This document shows, piece after piece, positions 23,531 through 34,351 of a stretch of 64,000 nucleotides of DNA (position 1 is its first letter; every line of letters begins with the position of its first letter). The stretch spans positions 455,394 through 519,393 of the forward strand of contig LLEY01000025.1 of NCBI GenBank assembly GCA_001414485.1. The letters run 5' to 3'. A model generated the notes under the pieces. It was not told where the DNA came from. It saw nothing but the letters and a program-made list of their open reading frames with translations, and searched no databases. This stretch comes from Calycina herbarum. Lineage: Eukaryota > Ascomycota > Leotiomycetes > Helotiales > Pezizellaceae. Made by a program: the position numbers and the translations under genes.

Positions 23531-24655
23531 GATTCGCAAGGCCAAATTTGTGATTATTGCTCCCTATTATTTCTACGCCTAGTGTTTAACTGACGTGTAA
23601 CTGAGGACTTCTGAGATTAGAGATGTGAACGAAGCTATGGGCGGAGACGGGTGAAGCCCCACGCGGGGAAATCCAGGAGACCCCACCGCTACCCCGCGAT
23701 TCTCGACCTAAAGCCCCAGAGCAGAGCTCAGAGCGAGCTATGTTTCATTAAACAACATGAAAATCATTCTTTATATGTAAGATTACGCTTGGTAACTTAT
23801 GAAGGAAATTGTAAGTTGACAGAGAGAAATCCTCCAGGTCAGCGTGAGCCGCCCGTCAGTGGTTTGCGAACGTGTCGTGTGCTGGATAATTATAATACAA
23901 GGAGACTTGAGACATGAAAGGATATTTTCTTTACATAATTGACTGGCAAAGAAGGAAAAAAACAAAATGGCAAGAGAGAGAGAGACAAGAGCAATGGCAG
24001 AAAAAGATAGAAGTCAGATTTCATGAAGTATTGTCCACTTTATCCTGTGCTGTATCCCAGTACACAAACCTTCGGGAGACGTGGAAAGATACAAACCGAC
24101 TAGAAATTTCAGAACTCTCTTGTCAAATCCAAAAATTCAAGGCCACACTAGTGACAACCAAACTGGGCGAATCAGTATTAGTAGGGGGGTGTGGGAAGGA
24201 AACGGGAAGCAAGTTTCTGCCATCAACTGGTCCAAAGCGGTGAGATCTCCGGGGACAATTTCTAATCGCGAACATCTTTCTTTAGCCTCTTTGAGGAGTC
24301 GTTTTGTTTCAAAGGCCATGGATTCAATCCCATCAATTTTTCGAGTAACCTCGCAGCCTCGTTTTCCATCATTTTCAAACACATCCCCTGAAGCCGAAAC
24401 AAGGTTTACTCAAGTACGTACAGGACAAATGCAGGGTAAATGAAGATGTATGCGAGGCAGGCCATCGAAGCACCAACGAAGCACCAACGAAGGATCAAAT
24501 CACTCCGGTCACTTATTTTTGAGTTATACCATTGGCTGTCTTGTTTTTGTTCAATCAAGCTGCGCCTCTATGGAGCGAGGTACGAGGTAAGAGAGCGGCG
24601 CTTATCATACACTGCAGGAAATCCTGAATTACAGGAGACATGATTGATAAAGTAG
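23531..24655. other. Intergenic, no assigned gene
   Basis: A plus frame at 23914-24243 and a minus frame at 24382-24137 are open, but neither has a recognisable family, clear start or splice context. Confidence 0.35.
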
Positions 24656-26920
24656 ATGGCCTTTGACAACGTGGTGGAGAAACCAGTTGGCCGGAGAAAT
24701 CCACAACGCCGACGAGGTTACGTTAAATTGGAGATATCCATGATGGAACGAAAAGAAAAGTCAGAGAAAATCGGATGTCGAACCCATATCCAATCTTATA
24801 CTCAAGATAGTGATTCTATACAATTACTAGCATTGCAAAACTCCAGCCTGCAATTCTTAGGAAATCCGGAGCATGACGAGACCTCCGGCCCCCATATCCT
24901 GGAAAGGTCGAAAAACGAATGGTATCTACATCTTTCAGTCGATGTGGTTTTCCTGATTCTTCCACTACCATTTCTGGCCATCGCTTTCATTGTAACCAGC
25001 ATTGACGAGAAGCCAATCGGAGATGGCACTGCATACAAACGGCTTGTGCAAGTCATCAATGTGGTGAGTGTTCCTTCGATGTTCTCAATTCTGTTACGAG
25101 TAATAACAATTCGAGTGTAGGCCGTCACGTTGTTCCCGTATTGTTTCGCCGCAGTATTCAGTCGGGCAGCCATGAAATGTGCCTCCTGGAAGCTCGAAAA
25201 TGGAGCTTCAATAGGAATGCTAGAACAACTCAACGCCAGCCGAAGCCTGCTTGGGACCATGACTGCTTTTGCTCAAATACGAAGTTTCAACGTTATCAGC
25301 ATCGGACTTGTTTTTCTTTGGTGTTTGTCGCCACTCGGTGGACAAGCGCTTCTCCATATTTTGACGATGACCGAAAAATCAACCCAAAAAACCACCTATG
25401 TTAGCTATATTAATACTCGAGGCGATCGCTCACCAGGGACCGCTGATGGATGGTCCTCCCAGTTCAATGCCCTTTATGGTGCTTCACTGCTTGCTCCCAC
25501 AACTGTGAAGCAAAGTGCAGTCGACAGTTGGGGGAACGTCAAAATTCCGTATCAATCGCGTATTCCTGGGCCATCGGATAGTGATGGATGGAGGATGGTA
25601 GATCAAAACAAGACTGGTATTTTGGATTACTCTTCTTTGTTTGGGGTGCCTGTAGACGGGTTTTTTACCGAGGGAAACACAACTTTCCGTCTCGAGTCGA
25701 CGTACATGGAGCTGGATTGTCATAACATGAATACCAGTATGAAGGTTAGAAACAATAACCAGAGGCCGGGATGGCCTGACGAACTCGATTCAGAGTTCTT
25801 GCTCTCTACAGGAGGTCCTTACATCACTTGGAGAAACCGCTCAAAAGACGACCCCTGGGTTATTGGCTACAGAGGTTTTGATGCCTCGAGATTGATGAAC
25901 AGCAGTCAAAAATTTGGAGGGTCACAGGCTTATCTTGACTTTTTACCGACAAATCTACCTGAAAATGGATTCGAGAGGGGTACCCTTCTATTTCAGGATT
26001 GGACTGGAGTGGCCAATGTGACAAATATCTTCTGCAGCCCAACTCAAGCTTATGTTGAGTCAGAGATCAAACATACGCAACATGGAATTTCTCAAGAGTT
26101 TTCTGTGATTCGCCAACGCTATTCGAAACTTCCCCACAGCCCAACAAATATATCCATGCTTGCTCTGCCGAGTATATGGAGAGCAATTGGCAACCTTCTT
26201 CCAAATACCACCCGTGCCTCTGTTCTTCAATCCCAGTCAATCCAGCTCACAAACAATTATCTCTTCAATCAGGATGCAGCATATGTACAGTCCGCAACTG
26301 TCGCATGGGCCAACCAGGAAGAGAGCCCTTTTCTGCGCCTGTCAATGGATGCTTTCGGTCGAGGACTCTCGCAGCTATTGAATTCATGTACATATTCAAC
26401 GATGTATGACGAGAGCAAATACCTTACGGGGGTGAGTTTGGGTTTCGATTCAACATCAAAGGGGTTAGTACTTTTCCATCCTTCATGGACCCCACCTAGC
26501 AACCCCAGTGAGATGACAGAAATGATCCGGAATGCCACAACAGTATTTACTGTCGTCGGAAACAGCACGATTCCCTGGAAAGCGTATAAGAGCTCAATAC
26601 CATGGGTGACTCTTCTATCTCTAGCTTCATATATGATGTTTATGGCCGCAATCGCAGGGGTTGTATATGGACGACGAACGATCACACCAGATTATCTGGG
26701 TTATGTTTCGTCTTTAATTCAAGAAAGTCGCTTTGCGGGTGGATTAGAAGGAGGGGTACATTTGAATGGACTGGAGAGGTCAATGTTAATGAAAGATCGT
26801 GTTATCAAGTATGGTGACATTGATCTTGGACAGGGGGAAATAGGTGTCTTGGCTGTTACAGATAGGCAGAATGTGCAGCACGTCACAAGAGGAAAGTTGT
26901 ACATTGCTTTCCCGAAGTAA
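24656..26920 (+). CDS. Large fungal multi-span membrane glycoprotein, unknown function
   Basis: Exons 24656-25063 and 25121-26920 (57-nt intron, phase 0) give 735 aa from the first in-frame ATG. A later ATG, such as MMERKEKS, is possible. Hydrophobic segments lie near residues 95-115 (DVVFLILPLPFLAIAFIV), 135-152, 180-205 (NVISIGLVFLWCLSPLGG) and close to the C terminus (TLLSLASYMMFMAAIAGVVYG). Between the third and fourth lies a domain of about 430 residues with many N-glycosylation sequons (NTT, NTS, NRS, NVT, NAT), so it should face outside. This layout, three early spans, a large loop and one late span, is common in uncharacterised filamentous-fungal proteins. I recognise no catalytic motif. 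Confidence 0.7.
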
Positions 26921-27605
26921 TGTATGATCTATTTTGAAGGGACAGCTGGGGGTTGCATTTGAAATAGCATATACCCACCTCTCGTGATTTATAGCTCAGA
27001 ATTGCAACAACATACTGTTTGTTTTATCTTTAAGCATTTGATAGCACTGATGCAACATAAGTTTTCATGAGTGGTGTTAGAATAGTATGTCGCCACAACG
27101 GTGCTCAGATGCGTGAGATTTTAGAAGAGGATTATGGCAGTCAAGACTCTTGCATATATTGAAACAAGCCTGCTAAATCCGTTGCATTTCCATCTGTAAG
27201 ATTGAATTGGAGATCCAAAACTCGCCTAGTTTTGTAAAGGGCGGAATGATTAAGCGCGGAAGTATGTTAGATTCATAATTCCTTATGGAAACTTACAACT
27301 AAGCCTATTTTAAAGTTTGCCAAGGTTTCACTACTTCAATTGAACTACCATTGACGTTTTTTTTTAGCATGTTGGTGTCTCATTCAATATTCCGAATTCG
27401 CGTATGGGGTGGTATTGCATCCCGCGGGCCACGTATTTTACCGCTGGTGGCTGACTTCCATTGATCCTTCGGCTCAGCTCGAAACCTCATAACAGCAGCG
27501 AAAATAATTATCAAGTTAAAATCCCAAGTACATTATAGTTTATTCGTGCTTCTCGTGCAAAAACGATATTTTCATGAAAGTATACCCCATTTGATCTCCC
27601 AAGCG
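26921..27605. other. Intergenic, no gene seen
   Basis: A 685-bp spacer between two plus-strand genes, AT-rich, with no coding signature. Confidence 0.5.
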
Positions 27606-28877
27606 ATGTCATTTTCTCAAGCCCTCCAACCAAGCGTCAACTATCGAAAATGGGACGCCTTCAAAGCTCTAGGAATTGGGAAGCGGGGTTATTCTACCTT
27701 GCAGGGTGTTTGCACAAATAAACTCGGCAATCGGTGCGGCTGGGTGATTGAGGGCGAACCGTATGAACGATTCCGCGCGAAGCTGGAGCAGATGGAAGCA
27801 GAACACCCAAACAGAGCACAGGAATTTCTTCCATTATTAGCAGAATTTGCTGTCTGTCCTCATCATACGCGCTAGGCTCAGAATATCAGGTCAGATTGGG
27901 AGACTCTGCTGGGGATAACCACTGATGAGTATGAGAGTTTGGAAACACAGCTGGAAAAAGAGAAGGAAGAGAAAGAAGCGGCAGCGGCGAAATTGAAAGA
28001 CTTGGAACTCAGGCTCAAGAACGCACCTCAATCTAGTGGTTTAAATGCTCCAGCTATGCCCGTTTTTCAATTTGGCGCTGAAACACGAGGGGGTCCCCAG
28101 GAGAATTCGACGGACAAGCGAATGGAAAGTTTGAAACAAGATTTGAAGCTCGCCGAAGAAGAAAAACAAACTCTCATCAAACAAAAAGACACTCTTATCC
28201 AAGAGAAAGCCGACGCTGCCAACATGAGTCAGTCAATTCTCGTGACAAACGCCAAATCTTTGGAAAATGAGCGCAAAGACATGGAGAAAGAGCGAAACGA
28301 ATTCGAAAATACCCTCAAAGCTTTCAAGGAAGAATGCAAAAGCCTGAAGAGCGAGAAGCATAGGGCTTTAGAAGAAGCAGTTTCGTTGAGGTCGAAAAGA
28401 GAAGAGGACCTGGAAACACTTCGGAAAGAAATGAACTCGAAGCTCTTCCTCGAAGAGAAAAATATGGTCAAGCTTCAGAAAAAGCTGGATGACTTAGAGA
28501 AACGTCTCAGCAAGAGCGAAGAACAGGTTTCTTCACTTCAGGCTCAATTAGACAGGGCTGAAAAAGTGCGCAAAGGATTCGTACAAGAAATCGATGAATT
28601 TCAGAAAGAAGTGCAATCACAAAAAGATCGAATTTCAAGCCAAGAGAAGCAAGTTACGAAACTTCAGGCGGAGCTCGTGAGGCATCAGAAAATGCTTCGT
28701 CAAACTCCAACAGTCTCCAAAAATACAAAATCCAACAAACCATCACACTCCAAAACCGCGGACACTTTTCGAAAACCACCAGAAGTCAACAATGGGGAGA
28801 GCAAGGAAAAGCAGGACAGGAATGGTTTCTGGGCAAGTCTATTTGATAGGGCTCAGTTGGGAAAGAAGGGCAAGTAG
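27606..28877 (+). CDS. Coiled-coil protein gene interrupted by an in-frame TAG
   Basis: One frame runs from ATG 27606 to the stop at 28875-28877 and is broken only by TAG at 27873-27875. The first 89 codons encode a basic globular part (ALGIGKRGYSTLQGVCTNK, CGWVIEGEPYERF, EFAVCPHH) with paired Cys and His that could bind metal. The remaining 333 codons encode a Glu/Lys-rich long coiled coil (about 27939-28710) and a basic Ser/Lys tail. Both halves continue the same frame with no other stop, so a recent CAG-to-TAG change is the simplest reading. A GT-AG segment of 30 nt (27852-27881) would remove the stop in frame, but that is shorter than credible introns. The family is not recognised. Whether the gene is functional is open. 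Confidence 0.5.
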
Positions 28878-29324
28878 CCGCTTGGTGTCACACCCGGGGG
28901 GGGGGGAAGGAAGTAGGAAGCTCCAATATTTTGCAGGCGTTGCAGTTGGAGTTTTTGATAATTGTTGTGCTGATGTCTTGGTGGAACGTTGCATACAATT
29001 CCCCACTTTTCATGCGTTGCTGGCTTATTTGAGGCGTATCCCTACAATAGCTAGATATTCTTTCGACTTCGCTTTCAAGTAATTTGACTAAAACTTACTT
29101 GGAATATATGTTAGGTTTCCATATTCCACTTTGAACCCCAATTTTTCCCCAATTGCTATTCTATATTTGAATTGACAAGGATATAGAAAAACGAACAACC
29201 CGAATCACTTTGTCTTGAAATCAAACGCCCACCATAACCATATCAGATATCAACCCAACATTTTACCACGTCACGCTTCTATATACACCTCATAGTTGTA
29301 ATAATTGTAGTTCTCGCGTTTGAT
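28878..29324. other. Intergenic between convergent genes, no gene seen
   Basis: A run of G (CCCGGGGGGGGGG) lies near 28893. Otherwise the DNA is unremarkable. Confidence 0.45.
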
Positions 29325-29913
29325 TTAAGTACTGGTGGAAGGTGCCATGTTCTTCAACGTGACGGGGATGCTGCTGTCTTGAGTTGTTCCAGCCGAGTTC
29401 CACATCAAGGTCCAGGCACCGTCAGTTCCTGTTTCCTTAGCCCAGAAGGTAGCCTCGAGAGCGTTTCCGGACTCCAAAACCACTTGACCTCCAAACATGG
29501 AGAAGCCAGTTGTGGTCGCATTGACAGTAGTAGTCTCACCAGATCCTATGAATCCGGCTTGTTCGTATTTGGTGGCACCGTCAACAATGTAAAAGCTTCC
29601 TACACTGGTACTGTTGGATGAAGAAGCAGTCCATTCTGTGCCTGCTGACTTGCTGATGTTCCAGGAAAGGGATGAGAACGTGGTATTGTCGTTTGAAATA
29701 TATGCGAGGCCTGGGAAAGAGAATAAGTTAGCTATAAAGTGTACTGCTATACCTGGAGGGAGACCTACCACTGCTATACACAATTGGGATCCCGGAGATG
29801 TTCGTTCCGTAGGCGTACAACGTGGTGTCGGTGAGTGCTCTCTTTTGCTGAGGGACAGCAGAGCAAAGGGATGCAACCAATGGCAAGGCGGAGATGATGT
29901 TGGTGAAAAGCAT
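29325..29913 (-). CDS. Conserved secreted protein, 176 aa, unknown function
   Basis: Exons 29913-29769 and 29710-29325 with a 58-nt intron (GTAGGT...CCCAG), phase 1. The signal peptide MLFTNIISALPLVASLCSA is followed by VPQQKR, a likely Kex2-type site. The mature protein reads TTLYAYGTNISGIPIVY then SSGLAYISND across the splice. It is rich in Ser, Thr and Gly with several N-glycosylation sequons, and beta-strand-like repeats end in TLMWNSAGTTQ. Related small cell-wall or secreted proteins with the YAYGTNISG start are common in filamentous ascomycetes, but I know no function for them. There are no disulfide-forming cysteines in the mature part. Confidence 0.7.
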
Positions 29914-31467
29914 TTTGAAAAAGGATGACGTAGTTTGAAGGAGATGAAAGTGCTAGAAAGTAGCTGTGGCAAGGAGATTGACAAGAGGAAAGGTGGGTGA
30001 GGGAGAGAAATCCTACCGCTACAGGAGGTATCGGCCTATGTATACGACTTCAAAGACACTTCGCTGATGAGGTTCACTATATCAGTATCCCTAATTCAGG
30101 AGTGACGTTTATTGTTGCGTTGATCCCTGTTAGGAGACGCGTGGTGTTGAATCCGGGTAGCGGCAGCCTTACACAAATTGAAGTTTAGACGAAGATGGAC
30201 GCTGGGATCATGGGATGTAAAAATAAATAGCTGCGGGAGTCAAAGATCAAACGCCGCTGGGAAAACACACGAGACCGTAAAGACCTAGGAAAAGGAGATA
30301 CCAACCACCTCCGGGTGATCGCAATTCGCGAAGTGATGAAAGAAACTTTAAGCGAAAAACGAAGCACGTACTATCCCCCCCCCCTAATTACATTGTATGC
30401 GCACGGTCGTTTTAGTATGGCAAGTGTCTGTGCACCGTACAATGTAATTAGGGGGGGATAGTAAGTACTCTCCCCTCTGGTATTGTCGGTCAGGTGGTAG
30501 TTTGGCAGTGAAATGTCTGTGCGGTCTACAGACAATTAAGGGGGCATAGACCATCAAATGGCCCCGAAGTTATGCCGCCCCTGATTTTGTAAAATATTTG
30601 ATGCGAATTGTCAGTGAATCAACCCATGATACCCCGACAATCCCTTCTCAAATAGATCGACTTCTTAGGCGTAAATGACTACGGAGGCTTTTTTACCTTT
30701 ATTAGTGTTTCTCCAAAAGATTCGTTGCAAAAAGACCTTTTTTTTGTGAGTTTACATGCCCATCGTCTGGAACTCTCTGAACAAGCTTCTCCGCCTATTT
30801 TAAAGATCGCCATCAGGGGTTCTCCGACCACGGCTTCTTTTGCAGTTTATCCGGAATATATTGTCCCCATGGTGCCTGTCATCCTGACCGAAGAGAATTG
30901 GAGTCGTCAGCGGAGCCCCCCACGTTGGACATTGAAACAAATTTACAGGGTGGTGCATTATATTCTTTAGTGCGTTTATATCAGTGGGTTAGCTGCGGAT
31001 GCGGGGTGTCTTTTTACTTTATTTCGCCGTGGATTGGATGAAATTGGTCACAATTGAAACAAAAAGCTGTCAGTTTTGGGAATGATCGACCTCTAACAAG
31101 GAGTCCCACTTTTCGTCAGAAATGTCTTGAAGCTTGATGTCTTCGAATGTTGGCAGTAGCGCTGGATGATCACCGTCATTGTTCTACAGCTTATTTTTCG
31201 TCAGAGCTGGATTACGCGGTCTGTACAGGGGAACGACCTCTGGGAATGGCTTCCATGTATCGATTTCGATCGGATGCGTGATGCCTTTCATAATGGGGAA
31301 CAAGCTATACGACTCCGAGTTCCCATATTCTGAAAATTGTCTATCCATTTGATATATAATTCGACTGTCCTTCCAACTCTTCAATCTTCACCCTCCAGTC
31401 ACTCACTCACTCATCACCTTCTCCTACTTTCATCTCTTTCCTTCCGTCTTTTTTCCTGCTTTTCAGA
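29914..31467. other. Divergent intergenic region with a foldback repeat, no gene seen
   Basis: The region includes promoters of the secreted protein gene and the laccase. A small frame at 30725-30970 shows no family features. The foldback is listed separately. Confidence 0.45.
30369..30463. repeat. Foldback element with C/G-tract arms
   Basis: The left arm (30369-30397: TACTAT, ten C, TAATTACATTGTA) and the right arm (30438-30463: TACAATGTAATTA, seven G, ATAGTA) are complementary apart from homopolymer length. A diverged partial copy of the right half (TGTCTGTGC ... AATTAAGGGGG) follows at about 30507-30550. Confidence 0.65.
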
Positions 31468-33601
31468 ATGTTCCTGTCTTCTTTGCTTTGGGCCTCGATT
31501 ACCATACCTACAGCCTTGGCTGCTCCCAATCCTTTCTTGGCCGAGAGGACTATCTCCAAACGCTGCACCAACAGTGCTGAAGATCGATCATGTTGGGGGG
31601 ATTACGATCTCAGCACCAATTATTACGATGTGAGCAGTTGAAATGGATCACCAAAAATACAAAGTTCCTGCTAATGATTAAACCCACTAGATCGTCCCTG
31701 ATACCGGAGTTACTCGAGAGTATTGGTTCGATATTCAGAATGGAACGGTAGCTCCAGATGGAATCGAAAGAATTGGTCTCACCGTCAACGGATCTCTCCC
31801 AGGTCCAACTATTATTGCCGATTGGGGTGATAACGTTAGTAAGTTATTCCTCGTGCAGTCACCAAAGCACCACCTCTCTTAGCTTGCTTTAGAGACTTAC
31901 ATCAATTAGTTGTTCACGTTTCCAACAGTATGCAGAACAATGGTACGGGCATCCATTTCCACGGAATTAGACAAAATTACACCAACTACATGGAGTATGT
32001 ATTCTTTTTTCTCCCTTTACAAACTTCAACACTTAGTAGTCGAGGGGTGTTTCATCCTCTCTCGCTCTTCTCAGCTCTTGGTTCAACAAGAGAAACATAT
32101 GCTAATTGCTTCCAGTGGTGTCCCATCCGTTACTCAATGTCCTGTCGCACCCGGAGATTCCTTTACATACGAATGGAGAGCAACTCAATATGGTTCTTCT
32201 TGGTATCACTCTCACTTCTATGTAAGCAATACCTCTTCTTTCCGCTGCCAAACCATCATACTAACTTGCACATAGGTTCAAAATTGGGATGGAGTTGCTG
32301 GCGGAATCATTATTAACGGTCCAGCGTCTGCCAACTACGATGAAGATCTTGGAAACTTATTCCTCAACGACTGGAGTCACGAGACTGCTGATGTCCTAGC
32401 CTTGGAAGCATCCGTCTCAGGACCTCCAACTTTGCCCAATTGTCTTATAAATGGGACTAACGTCTACACTGACGACGATGGTACAACCACTGGCTCCCGG
32501 TTCACAACCAACTTTGTCGCTGGAACACGCTATCGTAAGCAACTTTTCCCTTTGCTCCCCCTTTTTGGCTCCTATTATTAGTGGTCGGAGCAGGTCTTAT
32601 CCTTACTCACCGCTCCCAGCTCCTGAGTCAACCAGAGAAACATATCCTAATTTGTTGCAGGTATTCGTTTGGTCAACGGGGCTGCCGATACCCACTTCCG
32701 TTTCACTATTGACAACCACATAATGGAGGTCATTTCCACCGATTTCGTTCCCATCGTCCCTTATAACACCACTGATTTGAGCATCGGAATGGGTCAGAGA
32801 TACGATATTATCGTTACTGCTTCTGAGACCACTGGTGACTTCTGGATGAGATCGATTCCCCAAGAATCCTGCTCTAACAACGACAACGTGGACAACATTC
32901 TTGGGATAGTCCGTTACGACAGTACTTCTACCTCAGACCCAACCACCAGTGCCTACACCGATCTCACTGACACATGTGATGATGAGGCCATTGGAACAAT
33001 CGTACCATACTTACCACTTGTCGCTTCTACCGATTTCACTGTCGAAGATGAGGAAGCTGTAACTATCGGTCGTGTAAACAGTGCCGTTCTTTGGTACATG
33101 GCTGGAATTTCCTTCTTATCCCAATGGGATTACCCAACTGTCTTGGCTGTTGCGGAGGCAAATGACACATGGACGACGGACGAGCATATTGTCGAGCTCC
33201 CAAATGCCAACGAATGGGTTTACTTTGTTATCTCAACTACCTTCGCACAGGCACATCCAATCCATCTCCATGGTCACGACTTTTGGGTTTTGGCACAAGG
33301 AACTGGTACTTATGACGCCGGCACGGTTACCTTGACCACCACCGACAGTCCTCGAAGAGACGTTGCTATGTTGCCAGCTAACGGATACATGGTCATGGCT
33401 CTTTATACCGATAACCCAGGTGCTTGGCTCATGCACTGCCACATCGCATGGCACACATCTGAAGGTTTCGCACTCCAGCTCCTCGAGCGTGAGTCCGAGA
33501 TGGCTGCTGTCATAGATGTGGATGCTATCAACAGCACCTGTGCCAACTGGGATGCCTACACGGTGTCTGCAAACATTGTTCAAGAAGATTCTGGAGTGTA
33601 G
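31468..33601 (+). CDS. Laccase (ascomycete multicopper oxidase)
   Basis: Exons 31468-31629, 31691-31838, 31910-31994, 32116-32221, 32276-32534 and 32661-33601 give 566 aa with all phases consistent. The signal peptide [18 protein letters not shown] is followed by a propeptide ending in the Kex2-like site ISKR before [11 protein letters not shown]. The four copper blocks are present: [22 protein letters not shown] and HCHIAWH. The protein ends DSGV-COOH, matching the DSG(L/V/I) C-terminal plug of ascomycete laccases that seals the trinuclear site after processing. It should oxidise phenols outside the cell (lignin, polyphenols, melanin precursors). Introns 3 (31995-32115) and 5 (32535-32660) share sequence and look like copies of one element. 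Confidence 0.92.
31995..32115 (+). repeat. Laccase intron 3, introner-like copy A
   Basis: The last 44 nt match the last 44 nt of intron 5 at 36 positions, including AGAGAAACATAT and the CTAAT branch-point word. Similarity extends further upstream (TTAGT-GTCG and ATCCT). Confidence 0.75.
32535..32660 (+). repeat. Laccase intron 5, introner-like copy B
   Basis: Homologous to intron 3 of the same gene (121 against 126 nt), unlike the other three introns (54-71 nt). Confidence 0.75.
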
Positions 33602-34351
33602 AAGGAATAAGAGAATTGTAGAGTTGATGTGATGTAGCGATGGAGACTACGAAGATCTACATGGGTTACCTACTCACAAATTAGGTTGTCATAAGCATTG
33701 TAGGAGTTTGCAACTTGTTTTGGTTTGCTTTCGTTATATAGAAAAAGTGTTAAGAATTTTAGCTTTGCTCACAATTGAAGTATAAAAAAGGTTGTTGAGG
33801 AAATGTCGCATACTGGTAGCACTTGCTGTCTCAATAACCCATGAAATTAACTTTCTATGTTTGACTGAAGTTTGAAGTCGGGAGAATAAGTAGAATATTC
33901 TGTGCACCTAGATCATCATAGTGTCTCACGCATGTTCCTCGGAGAGATTTCCATCATGGGGGTTCAACTAATTTGACACATATCATGTGACTGAGCTCGA
34001 GTTTTATCCATGTGTTGTGACGAAGATCAAGCTTTTGAATATACCATTAACTTGGATTGATATCCAGTAATACAAAATTCCATTACACATACGTACATCT
34101 ATATGGAGTAGGAGTAGGTTGCCACGAGTAACCCCCACCCCTGCTTTTGCACACGCGACTCTAGACAGCTCTCCAATTTCAAACATCGAATTGGATTTAC
34201 GATTTATCTGAACAAGAAACACTTGCACCATAAATAAATTCACTTTCGTAAGGATGACCTGTCGACTTGGAAACAGAATCCTAAGAAGGGGATAGTAGCA
34301 TATAGTGCTCCCAGGTCATCCTAGTATCTAAACCCCACCCCCGTGGTGAAC
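33602..34351. other. Intergenic between convergent genes, no gene seen
   Basis: This 750-bp stretch holds the 3' flanks of the laccase and the MFS transporter gene. Confidence 0.5.

Noticed and set aside
23914..24243. Plus-strand frame rich in Lys, Arg and Gln
   Set aside because: Composition bias only; no motif or splice support.
24137..24382. Minus frame with MAFETKRLLKEAKERC-like sequence
   Set aside because: A second frame over the same bases looks equally protein-like, and no start or splice context could be fixed.
30725..30970. Plus-strand frame of 81 codons before the laccase
   Set aside because: It starts at a non-ATG codon and shows no conserved motif.
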